Origin: CAVOBC01 sp963693635
Lineage (GTDB): Bacteria; Pseudomonadota; Gammaproteobacteria; Pseudomonadales; Azotimanducaceae
Direction: 5' to 3'
Length of the DNA stretch: 5,698 nucleotides
Assembly (NCBI GenBank): GCA_963693635.1
Contig: CAVOBC010000316.1
Span: 1-5,698, forward strand
Numbering within the stretch: the stretch's first letter is position 1; each line of letters opens with the position of its first letter. The notes under the pieces are model-generated. The model made no database searches, was not told the DNA's origin, and saw nothing but the letters and a program-made list of their open reading frames with translations. Below, piece by piece: positions 1-5,361 of the stretch. The position numbers were made by a program, and so were the translations under genes.

Positions 1-1051
1 CAATGTGGTATTCCTTCGCGAACCCAAAGCCGCCATGGGTTTGCATGCACACGTCTCCGGCGTGCCAGGATGCTTCCGAGGCCAGCATTTTGGCCATGTT
101 CGCCTCAGCCCCGCATGGCAGACCCTCATCAAACATACGTGCCGCTTTGTCGACCATGAGTGATGACGCTTCGACCTCGGCGTAGCACCGGGCAATAGGG
201 AACTGCACGCCCTGGTTCATTCCAATCGGCCGCCCAAACACGATCCGGTCACGGGCATAGGCTGATGCTTTGTCGATGAAGTACTTGCCGTCACCGACGC
301 ATTCCGCTGCAATCAGAATGCGCTCAGCATTCATGCCGTCGAGGATGACGCGGAAACCCTTGCCCTCTTCGCCAAGAAGGTTGCTCGCCGGAACACGCAG
401 GTTGTCGAAGAAGAGTTCGCACGAGTGGTGGTTGATCATCGCATTGATAGGGCGGATCTCCATCCCGTTGCCGGTCGCCGCGGCCACATCGACCAGGAAG
501 GCCGACAGTCCCTCAGTCTTCTTGGCCACCTCGTCGCGGGCTGTGGTGCGGGCAAGCAGTACCATGAGATCCGTGTGTTCAATCCGACTGATCCAGACTT
601 TCTGCCCGTTGATGACGTAGTCGTCGCCGTCCCGGACCGCCATGGTCTTGAGATTGGTCGTATCGGTACCGGTGGTTGGTTCAGTGACCCCGAAACTTTG
701 CAAACGGAGTTCGCCGGCGGCGATCCTGGGTAGGTACTCACGCTTCTGATCCTCGCTGCCGTGCCGCAGCACGGAGCCCATCACATACATCTGCGCGTGG
801 CAGGCGCCTGCATGCGCCCCGGAGCGGCACACTTCCTCCATGACCGCGGCGGCTTCAATGACGCCGAGACCGGCACCGCCATACTGCTCGGGAATCAGCA
901 CCGTAAGAAAGCCCGAGGTCGTCAACTCCTTTACGAACTCGGTCGGGTATGAGTTGTCCTGATCGAGAGTGAGCCAATAGTCCTCGCCATACTGGTCGCA
1001 GAGTTGTCTGACTGAATTCCTGATTTCGGCGAGATCGTCCACGGTTAGCAT
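1..1051 (-). CDS. Acyl-CoA dehydrogenase, C-terminus cut by window edge
   Basis: FAD-dependent alpha,beta-dehydrogenation of an acyl-CoA thioester, a cytoplasmic step of beta-oxidation-type catabolism. Translating the minus strand from the ATG at 1051-1049 gives 350 residues with no stop before the window edge. The family is usually about 380-390 residues, so roughly 35 are missing. The N-terminal helical domain includes LIPEQYGGAGLG (52-63). The flavin-binding signature FGVTEPTTGTD is at 120-130. The middle beta domain has INGQKVWIS (147-155). The C-terminal domain has RIVFGRPIGMNQ (269-280) and the second family signature QTHGGFGFAKEY (337-348). Glu243 in NAERILIA sits where isovaleryl- and long-chain acyl-CoA dehydrogenases carry their catalytic base (family knowledge; the alignment is by eye). 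The SD is weak (GTGG just before the ATG). The gene is divergent from the luciferase-like gene across 231 bp. The family is secure; the substrate is unknown. Confidence 0.96.
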   Translation of the reverse strand, partial: MLTVDDLAEIRNSVRQLCDQYGEDYWLTLDQDNSYPTEFVKELTTSGFLTVLIPEQYGGAGLGVIEAAAVMEEVCRSGAHAGACHAQMYVMGSVLRHGSEDQKREYLPRIAAGELRLQSFGVTEPTTGTDTTNLKTMAVRDGDDYVINGQKVWISRIEHTDLMVLLARTTARDEVAKKTEGLSAFLVDVAAATGNGMEIRPINAMINHHSCELFFDNLRVPASNLLGEEGKGFRVILDGMNAERILIAAECVGDGKYFIDKASAYARDRIVFGRPIGMNQGVQFPIARCYAEVEASSLMVDKAARMFDEGLPCGAEANMAKMLASEASWHAGDVCMQTHGGFGFAKEYHI

Positions 1052-1223
1052 CCACAAAAAGACGAGAATCGTAGCAGATCCCGCAACACTGGCGCCGTCA
1101 GCATCAGCACCTTATATTGGCGTGCAGGTCATGTTGGGTGCCTGACCGAAGCTGATTGTTCACTCTCGCACTGCAGTCGATGGTGATCGGGGCGTGCAGG
1201 CTCACATTGAGATATTCACCTCC

Positions 1224-1265
1224 CCCGCATTATTGCCACTCACCCCGACTTATTCCCGATTTATT
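1224..1265 (+). repeat. Three 11-bp direct repeats (CCCGAYTTATT) before the luciferase-like gene
   Basis: CCCGACTTATT (1244-1254) is followed immediately by CCCGATTTATT (1255-1265), differing at one of 11 bases. A third, less exact copy, CCCGCATTATT (1224-1234), starts 20 bp before the first. Unit spacings of 11 and 20 bp put the copies on nearly one face of the helix. Tandem 11-bp units with an AT-rich tail are the architecture of sites bound by OmpR/PhoB-type response regulators (family knowledge), so this could be an operator or activator site. The array ends 5 bp before the SD, so a role on mRNA is equally possible. The repeat is visible directly; its function is inferred. Confidence 0.5.
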
Positions 1266-1270
1266 TACAG

Positions 1271-1276
1271 AGGAGA
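1271..1276 (+). promoter_or_regulatory. Strong ribosome binding site of luciferase-like gene
   Basis: AGGAGA lies 6 nt before the ATG at 1283. It fixes this start: the overlapping longer plus-strand frame entering from 1156 is in another phase and has no family match. Confidence 0.85.
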
Positions 1277-1282
1277 AACCTA

Positions 1283-2194
1283 ATGAAACTAGCCGTGGAG
1301 TTTCCGAGCGTTGCATACCGAGAAGGACCGGCAGGCGTCATCAAGCTTGCTCGCGCGATCGAGGCGCTCGGCTACGATCAGCTCGACATGTTTGATCATG
1401 TGGTCATGGGCTATCCGACTGAAACACGTAAAGCGCCGATGTACCCGCCGCAGATGCCGATCATCGAAGCGCTGATGACGTTGTCGTTCATCGCCTCACA
1501 AACGCAGACGATCGGCCTCGGGACCGAGGTTCTGGTGCTTCCGCAGCGCAACCCAACGCTGACTGCCAAGCAGGTCAGCACGCTGTCAACGCTGTCGGGG
1601 GGCCGCGTGCGGCTGGGGGTGGGAGTCGGCTGGCAACAGTCGGAATATGAGGCCCTGGGTGAGCGCTTCGAGGACCGTGGTAAGCGTATGGACGAGTCGA
1701 TCGACATTCTGCGCATGTACTGGGGCAACGAGCGCGTCGACTTCGATTCCCAGTACTATCAAATTGACGCTATTGCGATGGAACCGAAGCCGCCCCAGGG
1801 GGCGGCGCTTCCCATCTGGATTGGCGGTGGTGCGCCCGCTGCGTTGCGGCGGGTGGCCGAGCGAGGCGACGGCTGGCTCGCAACATCGGCGATGACCGAC
1901 GATCAGGCCCTTGCCGGGATGGCGGAGATTCGCCGAATGGCCGAGGTTGCGGGTCGAGACCCGAGTGCAATTGGCTGGCAGATGATGCTCGACACGCCGC
2001 CGCGCGACGAGGCGGGCAAGCGGTTTTATTCGGACATGGACCTCGTTGCACGCGCGGCAGAACGACTCTCTGACCTTGGATTCGAGTGGGCGGCGATCAA
2101 CGCGACCGCAATCTTTCAATCCGGGGCTCGTAGCATGGATGCCATCGAGGATGTACTGGGACGCATCCACAACCGCATCTCGGGCGTTGCCTGA
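1283..2194 (+). CDS. Luciferase-like (LLM class) F420/FMN-dependent oxidoreductase
   Basis: A 303-residue TIM-barrel flavin oxidoreductase of the bacterial luciferase superfamily, closest by eye to the Rv2161c-type group of probable F420-dependent enzymes. Visible motifs: DMFDHV (35-40) near the cofactor site; LPQRNPTLTAKQVSTLS (86-102) followed by SGGRVRLGVGVGW (105-117), the hallmark strand and loop of the group; RGKRMDESIDIL (132-143); PIWIGGG (177-183); and ERGDGWLA (193-200). The length is normal for the family and no signal peptide is present, so it is cytoplasmic. Such enzymes use reduced F420 or FMN to reduce or mono-oxygenate small organic substrates; the sequence alone does not decide which cofactor is used. 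The esterase gene starts 47 bp downstream, suggesting co-transcription. It lies behind the 11-bp repeat array. The superfamily is secure; substrate and cofactor are open. Confidence 0.95.
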   Translation: MKLAVEFPSVAYREGPAGVIKLARAIEALGYDQLDMFDHVVMGYPTETRKAPMYPPQMPIIEALMTLSFIASQTQTIGLGTEVLVLPQRNPTLTAKQVSTLSTLSGGRVRLGVGVGWQQSEYEALGERFEDRGKRMDESIDILRMYWGNERVDFDSQYYQIDAIAMEPKPPQGAALPIWIGGGAPAALRRVAERGDGWLATSAMTDDQALAGMAEIRRMAEVAGRDPSAIGWQMMLDTPPRDEAGKRFYSDMDLVARAAERLSDLGFEWAAINATAIFQSGARSMDAIEDVLGRIHNRISGVA

Positions 2195-2230
2195 CATGAT
2201 TTGCGTCGCGCGACGACCCCCAGCCAACCC

Positions 2231-2235
2231 GAGGA
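2231..2235 (+). promoter_or_regulatory. Ribosome binding site of esterase gene
   Basis: GAGGA lies 6 nt before the ATG at 2242 and supports that start. The 47-bp gap after the previous stop shows no terminator-like hairpin, which fits a two-gene transcript. Confidence 0.7.
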
Positions 2236-2241
2236 CCCGCA

Positions 2242-3270
2242 ATGCCCGCGCATAACTTCGAGGCCCCGTGGGGTCGCATCGAGACCATCACCATCGACAG
2301 CAAAGCGCTGACCAACAATGTTCTGGGCGACCCGACTATCCGCCAGGTTGCCGTCTATCTGCCAGAGGGTTATGACGACAATGCCGATCGCGAGTATCCG
2401 GTCTTTGTGGACATCGTCGGCTTCACGGCTAGCGGCTTCGCCCACATCGCGTGGAAGGGCTTTGGCGAAAGCGTCCCCCAGCGTGTTGATCGCCTGATCC
2501 AGGAGGGCAAGATGGGCCCGGTGATCGTCGCGTTGCCCGACTGCTTTACCTCACTTGGCGGCAACCAATACATCAATTCGAGTGCGATGGGTAACTGGGC
2601 TGATTTTCTGTGCCTGGAAATGCTGCCCGCACTCGAAGCACGGTTTCGGGTGAGAAAAGGCAGCGCACACCGGGCCCTTTTCGGCAAATCGAGCGGTGGC
2701 TACGGGGCGATTGCGCACGGCTTGCGCTACGGCGAGCACTGGGGCGCGATCGCCTGCCATTCGGGCGACATGTTTTTCGACTGGTGTTACCGCAACGAAA
2801 TGCCTCGAATTCTGATGGCGCTCGCCGCCCACGACATGAGCATCGAGTCGTTTCTCAAGGGGTTTCGCTCGGCGCGCAAGACGGGTGGGCAAAGCTCGCA
2901 CATCCTGATGATGCTCGCGATGGCGGCGACGTATGACCCGGATCCCGCATTGCCCGGCGGCATACGTCTTCCGGTTGATCTTGAAACCTGTGAGATGATC
3001 GATGAGCGTTGGCAGGCGTGGCTCGCACACGACCCGATTCACATGATCGACGACGCGGCATGCCAATCGAGTTTGAAGCGGCTCAAAGGCATCTACATTG
3101 ACTGCGGGACGTCCGATCAGTTCCTGCTTCTGTTTGGCGCGCGAATTCTCAACCGAAAACTGACTGACCTTGCGATCGAGCATCGATTCGAGGAATTCGC
3201 AGACAATCACTCGGCGGTGGATTACCGCATGGACGAGTCTCTGCCGTTTCTGTACCGGGCGATCGCCTGA
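2242..3270 (+). CDS. Esterase-D-like alpha/beta hydrolase
   Basis: A 342-residue serine hydrolase of the putative esterase (esterase D / enterochelin-esterase-like) family. It should hydrolyse carboxylic or thioester bonds of a small substrate. Visible features: early strands QVAVYLPEGYDD (35-46) and EYPVFVDIVG (51-60), typical of this family; the strand VIVALPDCF (94-102); and the nucleophile elbow GKSSGG (148-153), where Ser150 fits GxSxG. Asp292 (DCGTSDQF, 287-294) and His323 (ADNHSAVDYR, 320-329) complete a plausible Ser-Asp-His triad in the right order. No signal peptide is seen, so it is probably cytoplasmic. It follows the luciferase-like gene by 47 bp, and an oxygenase plus esterase pair could form and cleave an ester; that is inference. 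The fold and triad are well supported; the substrate is unknown. Confidence 0.93.
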   Translation: MPAHNFEAPWGRIETITIDSKALTNNVLGDPTIRQVAVYLPEGYDDNADREYPVFVDIVGFTASGFAHIAWKGFGESVPQRVDRLIQEGKMGPVIVALPDCFTSLGGNQYINSSAMGNWADFLCLEMLPALEARFRVRKGSAHRALFGKSSGGYGAIAHGLRYGEHWGAIACHSGDMFFDWCYRNEMPRILMALAAHDMSIESFLKGFRSARKTGGQSSHILMMLAMAATYDPDPALPGGIRLPVDLETCEMIDERWQAWLAHDPIHMIDDAACQSSLKRLKGIYIDCGTSDQFLLLFGARILNRKLTDLAIEHRFEEFADNHSAVDYRMDESLPFLYRAIA

Positions 3271-3408
3271 CGCCATTGCGGTGCCGGCTCGACCTGACCC
3301 CGACAACGCCGGTACCGGGTGCGAATCGAGTGACAGCACGAGTCTCGTGTCGAACTACGCGCTGGGGTACTATCGGCACCCAAATCCCGGCAAATAAGAG
3401 GGTTCACG
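3271..3408 (+). promoter_or_regulatory. Gap before the MBL gene with a palindrome and possible -10 box
   Basis: The 138-bp gap is long enough for a separate promoter. It holds the palindrome CACGAG-T-CTCGTG (3337-3349), which looks like a dimeric operator half-site pair, and a possible -10 box TACTAT (3368-3373) without a recognisable -35. Further upstream is an exact 10-bp palindrome CCGGTACCGG (3309-3318), part of an imperfect inverted repeat with CGGTGCCGG (3279-3287). No T-run follows, so a terminator for the esterase gene is not supported. The SD GAGGG (3398-3402) lies 6 nt before the ATG of the next gene. Confidence 0.35.
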
Positions 3409-4437
3409 ATGACTGATTCATTCTGCGTGCGAAAGCGCCTCACACACCAGACTCGAACGCGATTTTTCTCCGCGGCCTTCAGTGCTCTCTTCATCGGTGG
3501 CGTCTGGGCACACGACATACCACCGACGCCAACACCAATCAGCCTTGACGAGATAGGCGTGGCTTTTGGTTGGGATTTCAAGGGCACTGAGATCACCGCC
3601 GAGAAGGTGGCCGATGACTTCCATGTGCTCTTCGGGGTCGGTGGCAACATTGCCGTCTCCATCGGCGACGATGGCGTTTTGATAGTCGATGACCAATTTC
3701 CACAGGTCATGAAGAAGGTAAAGCGCAAGATTCGGTCCCTCGGCGCAAAGAAAGGTATTGAGTTTGCTATCAACACCCACTGGCACTTCGATCATGCGGA
3801 GGGCAATGTGACACTCGGGCCTGACGGCACCTGGCTCGTGTCCCACATAAACTCCCGCGACATGATGAAAGACGATCACGTCATCGATCTGGTGAGCGTG
3901 GCGTACGATCAAAAGGCTTATCCCGAGTCTGCGTGGGCCGACATCACCTATGATCGTTCAATGCAGTTGCACCTCAATGGACAACGCGTGGATCTGATGC
4001 ACTTTGGGCCTGCCCACACCACGGGTGACACAGCAGTCATCTTTCGTGGGACGAATGCAGTACACCTTGGCGATGTCTACAACAACTCGGGTTTCCCGTT
4101 CATTGATTTCGGCAATGGCGGTTCAATCGACGGGATCATCCGGTTCTGCAAGGGTACGTTGCGACAAATCAACAAGGACACGGTGGTTATCCCCGGTCAT
4201 GGTCCCATCGCGACCGCGGAGGATCTGCGTTGGTACATCGAGATGCTGGAGACCGTGCGTGGGCGCATGGTGCCTCTGATCGAAGCTGGCAAGAGCCTCG
4301 AACAGATTCAGCAGGCAGGAATAACGGCTGAATTTGATAAATGGGGCGGTGATCCAACGCTCTTTCTGAACCGTGCCTACATGAGCCTGACGCATCGCGG
4401 GGACCAGGACCGGGTAGTACGCGAGCAGATGCATTAA
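3409..4437 (+). CDS. Exported metallo-beta-lactamase-fold hydrolase
   Basis: A 342-residue MBL-fold metallohydrolase with an N-terminal export signal: basic residues to about 18, hydrophobic FFSAAFSALFIGGVWA (19-34), and likely cleavage after Ala34, giving a periplasmic or secreted enzyme with a Pro-rich mature start. The metal site is complete: THWHFDH (123-129) supplies His124, His126, Asp128 and His129; PAHTTGD (201-207) supplies His203; HLGDVYN (219-225) supplies Asp222; PGHGP (262-266) supplies His264. A binuclear zinc site is therefore likely. Keeping the bridging Asp222 resembles glyoxalase-II and quinoprotein-relay-type members more than subclass B3 beta-lactamases, which have Ser there (family knowledge). 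The SD GAGGG sits 6 nt upstream. It could follow the esterase in one transcript or use its own promoter. Fold, metal ligands and export are well supported; beta-lactamase activity should not be assumed. Confidence 0.94.
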   Translation: MTDSFCVRKRLTHQTRTRFFSAAFSALFIGGVWAHDIPPTPTPISLDEIGVAFGWDFKGTEITAEKVADDFHVLFGVGGNIAVSIGDDGVLIVDDQFPQVMKKVKRKIRSLGAKKGIEFAINTHWHFDHAEGNVTLGPDGTWLVSHINSRDMMKDDHVIDLVSVAYDQKAYPESAWADITYDRSMQLHLNGQRVDLMHFGPAHTTGDTAVIFRGTNAVHLGDVYNNSGFPFIDFGNGGSIDGIIRFCKGTLRQINKDTVVIPGHGPIATAEDLRWYIEMLETVRGRMVPLIEAGKSLEQIQQAGITAEFDKWGGDPTLFLNRAYMSLTHRGDQDRVVREQMH

Positions 4438-4575
4438 CGAGCGATCAGAGCGAGAGCAGGGCCCCCGACGATAGACATGGGCTGATGGGGATAATGAACC
4501 CGAGGACGCACGTCGCATTCCGGTGTGACTGCGAGGCGCATTCTCTCGATCAGCTTTGCTGGCTTGCTCGTCCGT

Positions 4576-4604
4576 TCATGCCCCGCGGCTTGTTTGCGGC
4601 ATGA
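4576..4604. repeat. Inverted repeat TCATGCC/GGCATGA
   Basis: Perfect 7-bp arms, TCATGCC (4576-4582) and GGCATGA (4598-4604), enclose 15 bases. Two more GC pairs are possible inside across a 2-base bulge. It lies about 140 bp after the MBL stop and has no T-run, so it may be a weak terminator or mRNA 3' end structure, or chance. Confidence 0.3.
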
Positions 4605-4740
4605 TACATTCCCGCGACGTGCGACCTACTAAACGGCCGATGTGCCTGCACCTGAGACTCTTCCTCCCCGAAGCCTGGGCTCAGCTGATGCTGTTCATCC
4701 CTGGAATCCGTTGGCTACGATCCCGCTGGAGCGGACACGT

Positions 4741-4771
4741 CTCCTAGTCGTCCGATGAGGACGAGCAGGAG
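4741..4771. terminator. Hairpin just beyond the ABM gene stop, possible terminator
   Basis: Outer arms CTCCT (4741-4745) and AGGAG (4767-4771), a 2x2 internal loop, then inner arms TCGTCC (4748-4753) and GGACGA (4759-4764) around the 5-base loop GATGA: 11 base pairs in 31 nt. It begins 13 nt beyond the stop codon of the minus-strand ABM gene, the right place for an mRNA 3' end. No T-run follows on either strand, so it is not a canonical intrinsic terminator. It may act as an mRNA-stabilising stem or a bidirectional barrier. Confidence 0.4.
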
Positions 4772-4784
4772 CGTATTCGGAATC

Positions 4785-5075
4785 TCAGACCGCCTGCATT
4801 TGCTCGAGGTCCGGGCGTCCAGCCATGCAAGGACCCATTCTTGCACCGATTGTCTTGAAGTGATCGGACCCGCCATGGGCCTTCAGTGAGTCCTCGTCAG
4901 CATATTGTTCAAGGACGACATAGGTTTGCGGATCGTCCTGTGATTTGTGCAGCGAGTAGAAATTGCAGCCAGGTTCGTTTGCCTTCACAGCTGCCTGGAG
5001 CTCGAGAAAAATGCCCTCGAATTCCGCGTTTTTGCCTTCCTGGATCTTAAGTCGGGCGATGATGCCGATTGCCAT
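4785..5075 (-). CDS. ABM-domain (YgiN-like) putative quinol monooxygenase
   Basis: A 96-residue protein of the antibiotic biosynthesis monooxygenase family, small dimeric ferredoxin-like enzymes acting without cofactor on quinols or polyketide-like aromatics. Visible features: first strand MAIGIIARLKIQEGK (1-15), helix NAEFEGIFLELQAAVKAN (16-33), then EPGCNFYSLHKSQDDP (34-49), VVLEQYADEDSLKAH (53-67) and SDHFKTIG (70-77), the typical order of conserved blocks. The reading frame stays open upstream to 5339 (184 residues), but family length, the first strand and an SD-like GAAGAG (complement of 5082-5087, 6 nt spacing) all favour the start at 5075. The upstream extension runs through a palindrome and looks non-coding. 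A good promoter lies just upstream. It is convergent with the MBL gene and divergent from the exported-protein gene. The fold is confident; the substrate is unknown. Confidence 0.92.
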   Translation of the reverse strand: MAIGIIARLKIQEGKNAEFEGIFLELQAAVKANEPGCNFYSLHKSQDDPQTYVVLEQYADEDSLKAHGGSDHFKTIGARMGPCMAGRPDLEQMQAV

Positions 5076-5105
5076 GTCATTCTCTTCTTTTGGTGTGGGA
5101 GTGCG

Positions 5106-5134
5106 ATTCTCAGTTCGCGCAGCACTATCGTCAA
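5106..5134 (-). promoter_or_regulatory. Sigma-70-like promoter of the ABM gene
   Basis: On the minus strand, TTGACG (complement of 5129-5134, 5 of 6 to consensus) and GAGAAT (complement of 5106-5111, 4 of 6) are separated by exactly 17 bp. Transcription would start near 5099, leaving a leader of about 24 nt that includes the SD-like GAAGAG. This also argues that translation begins at 5075 and not at the upstream in-frame starts. Confidence 0.5.
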
Positions 5135-5161
5135 CCTTCACACTGGATGCAATAGCTGCTC

Positions 5162-5205
5162 GCCAGTTGCTGTCCCGGAACTCCGTTTCTGGGACAGCAA
5201 CTGGC
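5162..5205. repeat. Perfect 15-bp inverted repeat in divergent region
   Basis: GCCAGTTGCTGTCCC (5162-5176) is matched perfectly by GGGACAGCAACTGGC (5191-5205). Inside, a possible G-U pair and GAA/TTC extend the stem to 19 pairs, closing a 6-base loop CTCCGT. It lies 28 bp upstream of the ABM -35 box and about 155 bp before the exported-protein gene. No T-run flanks it. It could be an extended operator, a REP-type palindrome, or the footprint of a small mobile element; no second copy is seen in this window. Confidence 0.75.
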
Positions 5206-5244
5206 CGGGCATACAAATGTGAGGCGCAGCCGGGAGGCGAGGAA

Positions 5245-5361
5245 ATGAACGTGGCCAAAGTGCGCTTGCACGCAGGATTCAACGTTCCCGGAGGATTCTT
5301 GATCAACTTACCGAGGGATTGCCACGAGGTTACTCTCAAAATGAATGCAAGGAGATTCTAA
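5245..5361 (+). other. Possible 38-codon ORF overlapping the next gene (TAATG)
   Basis: An ATG at 5245 follows a good SD, GGGAGG (5232-5237), at 7 nt spacing and opens 38 codons ending in TAA at 5359-5361, whose last A is the first base of the next gene's ATG. This could be a leader peptide that couples translation. Against it, the codons include TTA, AGG and AGA, unlike the neighbouring genes, and no motif is recognised. It may be a chance frame in the leader. Confidence 0.25.
5349..5354 (+). promoter_or_regulatory. Ribosome binding site of exported-protein gene
   Basis: AAGGAG lies 6 nt before the ATG at 5361, near-ideal, and is the main support for this start together with the signal peptide that follows. 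Confidence 0.8.

Larger units (their letters stand above)
1052..1282. promoter_or_regulatory. Divergent intergenic region between acyl-CoA dehydrogenase and luciferase-like gene
   Basis: Both flanking genes point outward, so promoters for both should lie here. I see no confident sigma-70 pair. Partial matches are TATAAG on the minus strand (complement of 1111-1116), without a good -35 box, and on the plus strand TTGAGA (1207-1212) with TATTGC (1231-1236) at 18 bp spacing. A small inverted repeat, GGTCA/TGACC (1127-1131 and 1143-1147, 11-bp spacer), lies near the centre. The right end carries the direct repeats annotated separately. The promoter assignments are weak inferences; the divergent layout is seen directly. 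Confidence 0.45.
4438..4784. other. Convergent non-coding gap (347 bp) with two hairpins
   Basis: The MBL gene and the ABM gene converge on this stretch. I see no supportable gene: the longest plus-strand frame here (4556-4747, 63 codons) lacks a good SD and any recognisable motif. Two inverted repeats are present, at 4576-4604 and 4741-4771, annotated separately. Neither is followed by a T-run, so intrinsic termination is uncertain even though a convergent gap should contain termination signals. Confidence 0.6.

Noticed and set aside
3..952. Several plus-strand open frames of 60-116 codons
   Set aside because: They lie antisense to the acyl-CoA dehydrogenase, which carries clear family motifs across the same DNA; these frames have none.
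1586..2242. 218-codon minus-strand open frame
   Set aside because: Antisense shadow of the luciferase-like gene; long antisense frames are common in GC-rich coding DNA.
3279..3318. Imperfect inverted repeat as terminator of the esterase gene
   Set aside because: The loop would be about 21 nt, the arms are imperfect and no T-run follows.
2551..3339. 262-codon minus-strand open frame
   Set aside because: Antisense shadow of the esterase gene, whose Ser-Asp-His triad and family motifs are intact; the minus-strand translation shows no recognisable motif.
4556..4747. 63-codon plus-strand frame in the convergent gap
   Set aside because: No convincing SD, no motif, rich in Arg, Trp and His in a way typical of random GC-rich sequence, and it contains a hairpin.
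4741..4771. Hammerhead-ribozyme-like string CCGATGAGGACGA
   Set aside because: It resembles the CUGAUGA core, but the core has C for U, the GAAA segment is missing and no third stem can be drawn; the bases are better explained by the simple two-tier hairpin.
5076..5339. N-terminal extension making the ABM protein 184 residues
   Set aside because: ABM proteins are about 95-105 residues and the internal Met begins the first family strand. A promoter lies inside the extension and the extension runs through a palindrome, so it is very unlikely to be translated.
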